IMG/VR virus record: IMGVR_UViG_3300031857_001132
Span: 1 to 26,982 of that record
Source of the DNA: a virus
Direction: 5' to 3' (one strand)
DNA: 26,982 nucleotides
A program made the position numbers and the translations under genes. Every line of letters begins with the position of its first letter. The stretch's first letter is position 1. Below, piece after piece: positions 11,535 to 20,124 of the stretch. The notes under the pieces are model-generated. The model was not told the origin of the DNA, made no database searches, and worked only from the letters and a program-made list of their open reading frames with translations.

Positions 11535-12038
11535 ATGAGCTGCTTTGTTGTTTCCGATTATCACGTCTCCGCCCTGGTCGCCTGGGCTATCCGCGCCGGC
11601 GTGACGTTCGACGCGTCGCCCGACGCCCTGGCGCATGAGCTCGCGACTTCAAACCGGGCCGCGTTCGCCGAGCGCTACGCCGGCCGCTACCAGGATGAGG
11701 TCGCACCGTTTGGTGGCCTGGACTATTCGGCCGGCCTGGACCTGGCCCCGGTCGCCATTGTGAAAGCCTGCGATTGTCTGGCGTACCAGTGCAGCGATTG
11801 GTCGGCCTGGGAGCAGTCCGATGCGTGCCTGGACCTGGGCGAGATTCGCCAGGTCGCCATGCAGTTAACGCGCGGGCCCTGGTCGCCAGCTGAGCCCGAC
11901 GACGGCCGGCCGCTACCTGGTTATGACGCGGCCGCCTGGACCCTGGACGCGCCCGAGCCCGAGCCCGAGCCCGATCCGGCCGCCGAGCTGGCCCGGGTGC
12001 AGCGCATGGTCGGCGCCCTGGTGGGGGTGGCAGCATGA
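11535..12038 (+). CDS. Conserved mobile-element protein (MSCFVVSDYHVSALV ... CLAYQCSDWSAW), 167 aa
   Basis: ATG 11535 lies just after the previous stop. The start MSCFVVSDYHVSALVAWAI, the LATSNRAAFAERYAGRY segment and VAIVKACDCLAYQCSDWSAWEQS form a pattern I know from small phage, plasmid and ICE proteins, all hypothetical. The last 40 residues contain a Pro-Glu repeat (PEPEPEPDPAAEL) and are probably disordered. ATGA overlap couples it to the next gene. Confidence 0.7.
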   Translation: MSCFVVSDYHVSALVAWAIRAGVTFDASPDALAHELATSNRAAFAERYAGRYQDEVAPFGGLDYSAGLDLAPVAIVKACDCLAYQCSDWSAWEQSDACLDLGEIRQVAMQLTRGPWSPAEPDDGRPLPGYDAAAWTLDAPEPEPEPDPAAELARVQRMVGALVGVAA

Positions 12039-12253
12039 GCGCGCGCCTGCGCCTGGTGCAGCTGGTGCACCTGCCCGACGTCGGCCGGGTTCGTGTCGCC
12101 TGGTCGGCTACCTGGTCCGAGTACCAGGTGCGCGCCCTGGCCGCCGACGGCCAGCTGGCCGGCGAGTATTTCACGGCCGACCGGGCCGACGCCCTGGCGA
12201 CCGCCGACGTTATGCTGGCCGGCCTGGCCCTGGGGGCCGGTATGCCCGCCTGA
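12035..12253 (+). CDS. Small conserved protein (RVAWSATWSEYQVR), 72 aa
   Basis: ATG 12035 overlaps the previous stop by ATGA. A beta-rich first half (LRLVQLVHLPDVGRVRVAWSA, TWSEYQVRALAADGQLAGEYF) is followed by one helix (TADRADALATADVML). Similar short proteins with VxWSxxWSEYQVR accompany the MSCFVVS-type protein in other elements as I remember them. This is the last gene of the accessory block. Confidence 0.65.
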   Translation: MSARLRLVQLVHLPDVGRVRVAWSATWSEYQVRALAADGQLAGEYFTADRADALATADVMLAGLALGAGMPA

Positions 12254-12278
12254 GCTGCGCCCTATTCGTAATACACAA

Positions 12279-12303
12279 ACCCGCCCAGCTGGCGGGTTTT
12301 TTT
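12279..12303 (+). terminator. Intrinsic terminator of cassette 5
   Basis: ACCCGCC (12279-12285) pairs with GGCGGGT (12291-12297) around CAGCT, with a run of seven T ending at 12303. Confidence 0.9.
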
Positions 12304-12900
12304 ACGCCTGGACGCGTCGGGGCCTGCGCCCTGGGGGCACTAGGTATCACGCCCGGCCGCCCTATTCGGTGCCGACCTGGCCCGATCGCCCGCCCGGTCC
12401 GCCTGGCCAAACTAGGCACGTGGTCCGTGCCCGATCGGCCGCGCTACGGTGCGCGCGGTACCAGGGCGCGCCGGCCGTGGTCCGTGGGCCGATCCGCTCG
12501 CGCAGCTGGCGCCGGCCGTGGTCCGATCGGCTCGGACCGGCCGACCTGGTGGCGGGTTTCCCAGGTCAACGGCCCGCGACCTGGTGGCCGGTGTTTGTGT
12601 TTGCGTGGCCAGCTGGCCGGTGTTTGTGTGGCCGATCACAAACCCAGCTGGCCGCCGACCTGGTGCAGCTGGCCGCCGGCCGTTGACCTGGGAACCGTCG
12701 ACCAGGTGGCCGCCGGCCACGGTCCGAGCTGCGTCGACCTGGTGCAGCTGGCCACGGTCCGCGCGCCCAGCTGCGCGCCCTGGTGGCCATGGGCCGCGCT
12801 ACCTGGTGCGCGACCAGGTGGCCGCCCGACCAGGCACGCGGGCCGCCGACCAGGCACCGACGGCCAGGGTTCGCGCGCCCTGCAGCGTAAGTGAGTACCC
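12304..12900. other. GC-rich low-complexity tract without a credible gene
   Basis: About 600 bases are built from short recurring words: GGCCG, GACCTGGTG, CAGCTGGCC, CGATCGG, GGTCCG. Examples are the pair GGCCGGTGTTTGTGT near 12589 and 12616, and GGCCGTGGTCCG near 12472 and 12512. Several frames stay open only because stop codons are rare at this composition. None has a plausible start, ribosome site or protein-like sequence. It follows a terminator and may be expanded by slippage or be decayed cassette DNA. Confidence 0.6.
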
Positions 12901-12906
12901 ACTACC

Positions 12907-12931
12907 CCGGGGCCCAAAAAAACGGCCCCGG
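12907..12931. other. 8-bp GC hairpin with an A-rich loop
   Basis: CCGGGGCC (12907-12914) pairs with GGCCCCGG (12924-12931) around CAAAAAAAC. A second small hairpin (GGGC/GCCC near 12944-12953) follows. They may end transcription entering from the left, or form part of a packaging or partition region. Confidence 0.55.
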
Positions 12932-12969
12932 TCCGGCGGCCACGGGCTTTAGCCCTATTTCACACGGTC

Positions 12970-12985
12970 AGTTTCACGTGAAACA
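12970..12985. promoter_or_regulatory. parS: parS-like ParB binding site
   Basis: The palindrome GTTTCACGTGAAAC (12971-12984) plus the following A matches the bacterial chromosomal parS consensus TGTTTCACGTGAAACA at 15 of 16 positions; only the first base differs (A for T). No second copy was noticed, and no parA or parB gene is in the window. It is non-coding, 92 bases before terL. Host ParB binding is inferred from sequence only. Confidence 0.6.
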
Positions 12986-13015
12986 CTTTTCGGGCCCCAG
13001 CAATAAAAGGCCCCC

Positions 13016-13076
13016 TTTGTCAACAAAGTCAACTTGTGTCAAAATTTATGCAAATTTCAAACGAAACGGACTTCCC
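13016..13076 (+). promoter_or_regulatory. Probable terL promoter with overlapping palindrome
   Basis: TTGTCA (13017-13022) and CAAAAT (13040-13045) are 17 bases apart and 32 bases before the start codon. The -35 sits in the palindrome CTTTGTCAACAAAG (13015-13028), similar in form to TTTGTTGACAAA at the cassette 4 promoter. Unlike the cassette promoters, no AGAAAG leader follows. Confidence 0.6.
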
Positions 13077-14534
13077 ATGATCCCCGAAGACATCGACGCC
13101 GACCGACTGCGCCTTGAATACCGGCTCGCGCAGCTTGATTCTCAAGACAAGGCCCGTGGCTCGTTCATCGATTTCGTTCGATACGTCTGGCCCGGAGCCG
13201 TGCTCGGTGAGCACCACAACGTGATGGCTAATGCTTTTGACCGCATAGCCAACGGCACCTTGAAGCGCTTAATCATTAACATGCCCCCTCGGCACACGAA
13301 GTCCGAGTTCGCAAGCTACCTGCTGCCTGCGTATCTGATGGGCCGCGATCCGCGCACCAAGGCCATTGAAGCCACCCACAACAGCGAGTTGGCTGTGCGT
13401 TTTGGCAGGAAGGTGCGTGACCTGATGGACATGGAGACGTACAAGGAGGTGTTCCCGGATGTCAGTTTGAAGCAGGACTCGAAGGCGGCGGGTCGGTGGG
13501 ACACGAACATGGGCGGGGAGTATTTTGCTGTGGGTGTGGGCGGTGCGATGACGGGGCGTGGTGCGGATGTTTTGATCATTGATGACCCGCATTCGGAGCA
13601 GGATGCGATGAGTGAGTTGGCGTTGGACAATTGTTGGGAGTGGTACAGCTCGGGACCCAGGACGCGTTTGCAGCCTGGCGGGGCGGTGGTGATTGTGATG
13701 ACGCGTTGGGGGACGAAGGACTTGACGGCGCGCCTGATCAAGGCGCAGAACTCGAGGAACGCGGACCAGTGGGAGGTGATTGAGTTCCCGGCGATTTTGC
13801 CCAGTGGGCGTGCGTTGTGGCCGGAGTTTTGGAAGATTGAGGAGTTGGAGGGCGTGAAGGCCTCGTTGTCGGTGCAGAAGTGGAACGCGATGTACCAGCA
13901 GCAGCCCACGAATGATGAGGGTGCGATATTGAAGCGGGAGTGGTGGAAGGTGTGGCCACGGGACGATCCGCCGGAGGTGAATTACATCATCCAGTCGATG
14001 GACACGGCGTACTCGAAGAAGGAGACGGCTGACTTTTCTGTGATCACGACGTGGGGCGTGTTTTATTTGAACGAGGACTCGGGGGCGTCGATTATTTTGT
14101 TGAACGTCACGCGTGGGCGGTGGGACTTCCCGGAGCTCAAAAGGATTGCCAAGGAGCAGTACGACGAGTGGCAGCCGGACAATGTGTTGATTGAGGCGAA
14201 GGCCACGGGTACGCCGTTGCAGCAGGAACTGCGTCGGATGAGCATCCCGGTGACGATGTATTCGCCGGGTGGGCGGCGCGCGGGCCAGGACAAGGTGGCG
14301 CGCGCGAACTCGGTCTCGCCGATATTGGAGGCGGGTATGGTGTGGGCTCCGGACACGGAGTGGGCGGAGGAGCTTGTCGAGGAATGCGCGGCGTTTCCGC
14401 ATGGGGACAACGACGACATGGTGGACAGCACGATCATGGCGCTGGACCGGTTTCGTCGGGGCAACTTCATCAGTTTGCACACGGACGACAACGAGGAGGG
14501 CCCGGCTGGGGACCTTGTGCCGGAGTACTATTGA
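13077..14534 (+). CDS. terL: Terminase large subunit
   Basis: This 485-residue ATPase/nuclease drives DNA packaging. The ATPase has a deviant Walker A, MPPRHTKS (residues 69-76), and Walker B VLIIDDPHSE (D169, D170), followed by a coupling segment MTRWGTKDL (209-217). The nuclease shows SMDTAYSKKETADFSV (D309), LIEAKATGT (E373) and GDNDDMVDS (D447/D450). All expected catalytic residues are present and length is normal. ATG 13077 was chosen because IPEDIDADRLRL begins the conserved part; the open frame upstream runs through the promoter and parS-like site. The ribosome site is weak. Terminase and portal genes are split by one large gene. Confidence 0.95.
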   Translation: MIPEDIDADRLRLEYRLAQLDSQDKARGSFIDFVRYVWPGAVLGEHHNVMANAFDRIANGTLKRLIINMPPRHTKSEFASYLLPAYLMGRDPRTKAIEATHNSELAVRFGRKVRDLMDMETYKEVFPDVSLKQDSKAAGRWDTNMGGEYFAVGVGGAMTGRGADVLIIDDPHSEQDAMSELALDNCWEWYSSGPRTRLQPGGAVVIVMTRWGTKDLTARLIKAQNSRNADQWEVIEFPAILPSGRALWPEFWKIEELEGVKASLSVQKWNAMYQQQPTNDEGAILKREWWKVWPRDDPPEVNYIIQSMDTAYSKKETADFSVITTWGVFYLNEDSGASIILLNVTRGRWDFPELKRIAKEQYDEWQPDNVLIEAKATGTPLQQELRRMSIPVTMYSPGGRRAGQDKVARANSVSPILEAGMVWAPDTEWAEELVEECAAFPHGDNDDMVDSTIMALDRFRRGNFISLHTDDNEEGPAGDLVPEYY

Positions 14535-14573
14535 CGTTTAAAATGGGAGCACTCTTTTTGGGGCTGGGACACC

Positions 14574-17500
14574 ATGAACAAATCGTCTGCAAAGAAATCA
14601 ACATCTGGGGCCGAGGTCCGTGGGTACGCTGAGGGCGGCGAGGTGGACGAGGACGACGAAGCGGGCGTGGGCGAGGTAGGCTCGGCCAAGGCCTTGCTGG
14701 CGCAGTTGGAGGGCCAAGGGCCACGGTCCAAGAAGAAGGCGGCACCTGCGCTCAAGCGCATGGCCACGGGTGGGCGCGGTGGCTCGTCGATGCCCAAGGT
14801 GATGGACATGTCGCCGGAGTCTTTGGCCTCGACCCGTGAGTTGGTGGCCATGGCCCAGGACAAGGGCACGGCCAAGGAGCAGATGCAGGAGTTGGCGCGT
14901 TTGTACCAGCTGAGGGCGGCGACGTTTAGCCAGCCGACGCTCGCGGGCCAGACCTTCAACAAGAACACCTTGGCCACCAAGCGCTTTGCTGAGGGCGGCG
15001 AGGCGAAGAAGCGTGAGGAGGACCGTGCCCCTGAAGTCACGGGGATAAACCGCGTATTGGATTTCATAGCTCAACGGTTGCCGGCGGAGTCTTTTCCAAC
15101 ATCGGCTCGCACTTTATTGGAAACCGTACAGGGCAAAAAAGAGCCCATTACAGAGTCTAGTTTTTCTCCAAAAGAATTGGACATGATGCGCCAAATAATC
15201 ACGCTTAAGGGCGGAGATAAAGGCAATGTCCAGTACAGTGACTATGCGAAAGCAGCAAAGCAAATGGCCAGGCAAGGAAACCTTCCAACCTCTGTCACTC
15301 CCGGCTTGCTTTCGATGACTGATCCACTGGGAAATGTTCAAACAACTTTGGGTCGTTTCCGCTATGCCCGTGACCCAGAGGGCAACATGGTTGTTATGGA
15401 CACATACGACTTTAACCCTCCCGTTGACGGGCCTACGCAAGAAGCGAGAACGGGTGATTACGGAGCGTTTGGCCCCTACGGATTGATTCGTGATTACGCA
15501 GGACAAAAGATTCCAACAGGCAGCGGACGTGCGATTCGTATTAACCTTGGAAAACCAGTCGAGCGCGCCAAAGGCAGCCCTGAAGAGGGCGAGATGACGG
15601 ACCCCGAAGCGGCGTTGTTTGAGGGGCGGGAAGACGTGCCGGCCCCGGCAGGTCGTGACAAGGTGTTGGACCAGATTTTGGGTGCTGGCGAGACGGCGTT
15701 GACGCTGGGCACGGGCGCAGCGGCCAGCTTGGCCGGCATGCCGTACGGCTTGTACAAGGGACTGACCAGCGGGAAGTATTTGGAGGGCAAGGCAGCGGAC
15801 ATCGCGGGCAAGGAGGCGGCGGCGTTCATGGAGCGCAACACCTACCGGCCTCGCACGGAGTCGGCGCAGGAGAACTTAGCGGCGCTTGCCAAGATTGCGG
15901 ACAAGATGAAGTGGGCCCCCGCACCGGGTGGCGCGGCCATTGCGTCGATCCCGCGTACAGCGGTACTGGCGCAGGGCGAGCGCCTGGGCATGGCCGCAGA
16001 GAAGGCACTCGAGGGCCCCGTCACGCGGACCATGGAGCGCGGTGGCAAGGCCGCTGACCTGTTGTCGTCGTTTGGGACGCAGCCTTCGCGAGTGGTGCGC
16101 TCGGACAACCCGCAGTTCATTCCTACAACCATGATGGAAAGCATGATAAAACGACTGTCGCCTCCCGATCAGATGGGCGAGCGCCCCGGTGAGCGACTTC
16201 AGACGCTGCGTGACCACTTTGGCCCAGTGCTCGACACAGGAGAAGGCTTGTCCCCTGAGGAATTTACTCGTCTGCAGCGCAGCAGGGCGTCGCTTGAACA
16301 ACAAGCTGCATTGGACAAATGGGTCAACAGTACTCTTAAAAAGTATGTCACCCGGGACATGGCAACTCCTTCGGACCCCGTGCGTAAACTGGCGGAAGAC
16401 GGCATTACCATTAAAGCCTACGAGGTTGATCCCACGCTGGCAGCCAAGGCTCAATCACGGCGGGAAAAATCAAACAAACCGGACAGGCTGGGGCAGTCGG
16501 AAGCTGCCCAGATGTACGAGGACATAGGGGATGCCTCCTTCCGCATGAACACAGCGGGGTACCTTACGAGTGCAGGAACCGATAGTCGAATAGCTCGGGA
16601 AAATCCGTTTCTTTCCAAGCTAGATCCCGAGACCCCTGTCAGCCGCATGTCCACCTTTATGGCAGGCGAAGCGGAGGACAGCTTTCAACACTTGGTGGAT
16701 GTCATTGGGGAGGACATGGCAGCGGGCCGTTTGCGTCCCGAGGCCTTGAACAAGCTGAGCATGGCCGATGCCGTTAAGCGCGCCCACGCCTACAACCAAG
16801 AGATGGCCAAGCGCATGGAAACGGCTCGTGTTGATGCCATGCAAAGCCGTCCGGTCTACAAGCAGTATGACAGTGGATACAAGTGGATACAGCTGACAGA
16901 ACCCGGAGATTTTTCCGCTGAATCAGACAGCATGGGGCACTCGGTCCGAGGCTACGAGCCGCCTAAAGGAAGTCCCGATTGGAAACCTGCCTCAGGAACA
17001 TCCGGGTTTGATTCGTATGGCGTCGGGGGCTGGAACGCCATCAAAGAGGGCCGAGCAAAAATCTTTTCTCTCCGCGATGAAAAAGGACAGCCGCATGCTA
17101 CGGCTGAAGTGCAAATTGAGCCGGGATCGTTGTCCGATTGGATTGCCTACGGGGACGAGGACTTCCAAGGTACGGTCAGTCGTTTGATGCAGGAGTACCC
17201 AAGCATTCGCAATAACGAAATTTTATTTCGTAACAAGCTGACAGAGTCACCAGAGTTCCAAAAGTTTTCCCGTGACAATCAACAGGAATTTGTTTTGCAA
17301 GTCAAAGGCAAACAAAACGCCGCTGTTGCCCCCAAGTATCAAGAATTTGGCCAAGACTTTTTAAGAGGTAAATCGTGGGCTAGGGTCAATGATGCGGACA
17401 AGGTGGGGTTGGTTCAGACGCCTGAGGGGCTTATGACCAAAGGAGAGATAATCAACCTTTACGAGTCCTTACCGGATAATGTGAAAAACACAGGCTTTGT

Positions 17501-17618
17501 GCAGGAGAGACTTGAAAACCTTAGAAGTGGCGCTAATCCGGATTACGATTACTACGGTGGCTATGAATACGCTCGAGACGCATTTGGTGGCAGCAGCCCC
17601 CTCTTTCCGCAAGACTGA
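14574..17618 (+). CDS. Large polyvalent/virion-type protein with a PcfJ-like domain, 1014 aa
   Basis: It lies between terL and portal. Residues 1-160 are charged and disordered and carry RGYAEGGEVDEDDEAG and RFAEGGEAKK. The middle (about 370-560) is Ala/Gly-rich helix, and 640-760 is helical. Residues about 768-845 match the PcfJ-like pattern: YKWIQLTEPGDFSAESDSMG, then HSVRGY, a gap, and KIFSLRDEKGQPHATAEVQ; the usual HCV is HSV here. Multi-domain proteins at this position are often packaged and injected (polyvalent proteins), which is my inference. Codon use shifts towards A+T after about 15060, hinting at a composite gene. Confidence 0.7.
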   Translation: MNKSSAKKSTSGAEVRGYAEGGEVDEDDEAGVGEVGSAKALLAQLEGQGPRSKKKAAPALKRMATGGRGGSSMPKVMDMSPESLASTRELVAMAQDKGTAKEQMQELARLYQLRAATFSQPTLAGQTFNKNTLATKRFAEGGEAKKREEDRAPEVTGINRVLDFIAQRLPAESFPTSARTLLETVQGKKEPITESSFSPKELDMMRQIITLKGGDKGNVQYSDYAKAAKQMARQGNLPTSVTPGLLSMTDPLGNVQTTLGRFRYARDPEGNMVVMDTYDFNPPVDGPTQEARTGDYGAFGPYGLIRDYAGQKIPTGSGRAIRINLGKPVERAKGSPEEGEMTDPEAALFEGREDVPAPAGRDKVLDQILGAGETALTLGTGAAASLAGMPYGLYKGLTSGKYLEGKAADIAGKEAAAFMERNTYRPRTESAQENLAALAKIADKMKWAPAPGGAAIASIPRTAVLAQGERLGMAAEKALEGPVTRTMERGGKAADLLSSFGTQPSRVVRSDNPQFIPTTMMESMIKRLSPPDQMGERPGERLQTLRDHFGPVLDTGEGLSPEEFTRLQRSRASLEQQAALDKWVNSTLKKYVTRDMATPSDPVRKLAEDGITIKAYEVDPTLAAKAQSRREKSNKPDRLGQSEAAQMYEDIGDASFRMNTAGYLTSAGTDSRIARENPFLSKLDPETPVSRMSTFMAGEAEDSFQHLVDVIGEDMAAGRLRPEALNKLSMADAVKRAHAYNQEMAKRMETARVDAMQSRPVYKQYDSGYKWIQLTEPGDFSAESDSMGHSVRGYEPPKGSPDWKPASGTSGFDSYGVGGWNAIKEGRAKIFSLRDEKGQPHATAEVQIEPGSLSDWIAYGDEDFQGTVSRLMQEYPSIRNNEILFRNKLTESPEFQKFSRDNQQEFVLQVKGKQNAAVAPKYQEFGQDFLRGKSWARVNDADKVGLVQTPEGLMTKGEIINLYESLPDNVKNTGFVQERLENLRSGANPDYDYYGGYEYARDAFGGSSPLFPQD

Positions 17619-17633
17619 CGACAAGGAACACAC

Positions 17634-19964
17634 ATGGCAATCGAAAAAGCAATGAACCAAATGCCCTCCCTTGAGGTGGTGATTGGTGGCGCGGGCATCC
17701 CGGACATGGGCTCCGACATCGAAGTCATCATTGAAGAGGACGGCGGTGCCATTGTGGAGATGGGCGAGCAGGACGCCGAGGAGGTGGACTTCTACGCCAA
17801 CTTGGCAGCGGTCATTGATCCGGACGAATTGGCCCTTGTGGGCTTGGAAGTCTCGGCCATGTTTGAGGCGGACAAGGGCTCGCGCTCCGATTGGGAGGAG
17901 ATGTACGCCAAGGGCCTTGATCTGCTCGGCTTTCGCATGGAGGAGCGCACCAAGCCGTTCCGTGGTGCGGCCGGTGCAACGCACCCCATGCTCACCGAAG
18001 CCATCATCCAGTTCCAAGCGCAGGCATTCAAGGAGCTTATGCCTGCCGGCGGCCCTGTTCGCACGCAGATCATGGGCAAAGAGACGGTGGAAAAGTTCCA
18101 ACAGGCCGGCCGTGTGCAGGACTTCATGAACTACCAGATCACCACGGTGATGGAGGAGTACACGCCGGAGTTCGACCAGCAGCTTTTCTACACCGGATAC
18201 GGTGGTTCGACCTTCAAAAAGGTCTATTACGACTACCAACTCGGTCGCATGGTCTCCAAACTGTGCTTGGCCGACGACGTGTACATCCCCTACAGCGGCT
18301 CGAGCGTCGTGTCCCAGTGCCCGCGCCTGACCAACCGCATTGCCATGGACTCCAACGAGTACAAAAAGCGTGCTTTGGCGGGTGAATACTTGGATTTGGA
18401 CGCTGAGTTGTACGCCACGCCCTCTGCTGGCAACCAAATTCAGGACGCGGTGGACAAAATCACCGGCATTCAGCCCACCACGGACATTGGTGAGGTGTTT
18501 TTGCTTGAGCAATTGGTCGATTTGGACCTGCCGGGCTTTGAAGACGTGGGCGAGGACGGCGAACCAACGGGTGTGAAGCTGCCGTACGTGGTCACGATGA
18601 TCGAAGACAGCCAACGGGTGGTCGGAATCCGTCGAAATTGGAAAGAAGACGACAAAAAACACCTGCGCCGCAACTATTACGTGCACTATGTGCTCGTCGA
18701 GGGCCCCGGTGCGTACGGCTTGGGCTTTGTGCACCTGATTGGCGGCCTGGGCAAGGCCGCGACCAGCGCTTTGCGCCAATTGATCGACGCTGGAACGCTG
18801 GCCAACCTGCCTGCGGGCTTCAAGGCCAAGGGCGCGCGGATCGCGGACGACTCCAACCCTATCCAGCCCGGCGAATGGCGCGACATTGACGCCGGTGGCG
18901 CTGAGTTGGCGGCCTCGCTGCTGCCCCTGCCGTACAAAGAGCCCAGCCAGGTGCTGTTTGGCCTCTTGGGCTTCTTGGTGGACGCAGGCAAGCGCCTGTC
19001 CAGCACCGCCGACATGCAAGTGGGCGACGGCAACCAGTACGCGCAGGTGGGGACGACCTTGGCGCTGCTCGAGCGCGGCTCGATGGTTATGTCCAGCATC
19101 CACAAGCGCCTGCACTACGCCCAGACCCTGGAGTTCAGGCTCTTGTTTGAGGGCTTTGGCGAGTACATGCCCGATGAGTACCCGTACGAGGTCCCCGGTG
19201 CGAGCCGCAAGATCAAGAAGTCGGACTTCAACTCAATGGTGTCGGTGCAGCCGGTGGCCGACCCCAACATCTTCAGCTCTGCGCAGCGCATTCAGCTCGC
19301 GCAGATGCAGCTGCAGTTGGCGCAGAGTGCCCCGAACATGCACAACATGTACGAGGCGTATTACCGCATGTACGCAGCGCTGAACATCCGTGACATCGAC
19401 GGGGTGCTGCTGCCGCAGAACACGAACACGCCTCGCGACCCGGCGTCGGAGAACAGTGACGTGTTGAACGGCATGAAGCTCAAGGCGTTTGCTGGTCAGC
19501 AGCATGACGCGCACATCGCCGCGCACCTGTTGATGGGTCTGTCGGGTAATTTGCAAGCCAACCCTATGGCAGCGGCGGAATTGCAAAAGCACATCTTGGA
19601 TCACGTGCGCTTGAAGGCCGAAGAGGACGTGGAAGCCGATCTGTTCAAGGCCTACGGTACCGATCCAGACCGCATGGTCTCGTTGATCCAAAAAGAAGGC
19701 ATGATTGCCATCAAGATCGCGGTCTTCATGCAAGAGGTCAAAGCACTGCAAGAGGAGCTGTCCGGCACAGGCGAAGAGGGCCCCGATCCGTTGATCAAGC
19801 TGAAGGAAACCGAGATTCAGCAGCGCGCGCAGGCTGACCAGGCACGCATTGGCATTGACCAACAACGCCTGGCCTTGGACCAGCAAAAGCTGATGGAGAA
19901 CACGACCCTCAATCGCCAGAAGCTGCAGCTGCAGCAGCAAAAAGTCAACCAACCAGGAGGCTGA
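17634..19964 (+). CDS. Portal protein (P22-like size), 776 aa
   Basis: This would form the dodecameric ring through which DNA passes. Position after terL and before scaffold and capsid, the length, and the sequence fit. Features include KGSRSDWEEMYAKGLDLLGF, RTKPFRGAAGATHPMLTEAI (typical portal stem region), FDQQLFYTGYGGSTFKKVYYD, and a barrel-like Gln-rich coiled coil at the end (from about 720: QQRAQADQARIGIDQQRLAL). AAGGAACACAC gives a ribosome site before ATG 17634. The N-terminal 60 residues are acidic. A small basic gene follows after one base. Confidence 0.85.
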   Translation: MAIEKAMNQMPSLEVVIGGAGIPDMGSDIEVIIEEDGGAIVEMGEQDAEEVDFYANLAAVIDPDELALVGLEVSAMFEADKGSRSDWEEMYAKGLDLLGFRMEERTKPFRGAAGATHPMLTEAIIQFQAQAFKELMPAGGPVRTQIMGKETVEKFQQAGRVQDFMNYQITTVMEEYTPEFDQQLFYTGYGGSTFKKVYYDYQLGRMVSKLCLADDVYIPYSGSSVVSQCPRLTNRIAMDSNEYKKRALAGEYLDLDAELYATPSAGNQIQDAVDKITGIQPTTDIGEVFLLEQLVDLDLPGFEDVGEDGEPTGVKLPYVVTMIEDSQRVVGIRRNWKEDDKKHLRRNYYVHYVLVEGPGAYGLGFVHLIGGLGKAATSALRQLIDAGTLANLPAGFKAKGARIADDSNPIQPGEWRDIDAGGAELAASLLPLPYKEPSQVLFGLLGFLVDAGKRLSSTADMQVGDGNQYAQVGTTLALLERGSMVMSSIHKRLHYAQTLEFRLLFEGFGEYMPDEYPYEVPGASRKIKKSDFNSMVSVQPVADPNIFSSAQRIQLAQMQLQLAQSAPNMHNMYEAYYRMYAALNIRDIDGVLLPQNTNTPRDPASENSDVLNGMKLKAFAGQQHDAHIAAHLLMGLSGNLQANPMAAAELQKHILDHVRLKAEEDVEADLFKAYGTDPDRMVSLIQKEGMIAIKIAVFMQEVKALQEELSGTGEEGPDPLIKLKETEIQQRAQADQARIGIDQQRLALDQQKLMENTTLNRQKLQLQQQKVNQPGG

Positions 19965-19965
19965 T

Positions 19966-20106
19966 ATGCCGACCAAGAAGCCCGCAACCAAGAAGCCCGT
20001 TCAGTCCGCACCCAAGAGCGGCATGCCCAAGACGCCCAAGGGCGTGCAGGGGCCGTTCATGGTAGTGAAGAAAAAAGATGGCAATCGCCCGGTTAAGATA
20101 TACTGA
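19966..20106 (+). CDS. Small Lys/Pro-rich protein, 46 aa
   Basis: ATG 19966 is one base after the portal stop, with AGGAGG about six bases upstream inside the portal gene; this strong site supports translation. The peptide repeats KKPATKKPVQSAPKSG and ends with a short beta-like VVKKKDGNRPVKIY. Very basic and probably disordered; a DNA- or capsid-binding virion peptide is possible. A terminator-like hairpin follows. Confidence 0.65.
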   Translation: MPTKKPATKKPVQSAPKSGMPKTPKGVQGPFMVVKKKDGNRPVKIY

Positions 20107-20124
20107 CAAGTGAGTGAGCGCTAT

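Noticed and set aside
11923-12894. Long + strand open frames across 11923-12894 and 12093-12952
   Set aside because: They arise because stop codons are scarce at this composition. The products are runs of Pro, Arg, Gly and Ala, cross a strong terminator, and lack ribosome sites.
13269-14480. Minus-strand frame of 403 residues opposite terL
   Set aside because: Shadow of terL: Arg/His/Leu-rich product without domain features, and terL is unmistakable in the other strand.
17469-19115. Minus-strand frame of 548 residues opposite the portal gene
   Set aside because: Shadow of the portal gene. The translation is rich in His, Val and Ala in the pattern of reversed codons and has no ribosome site.
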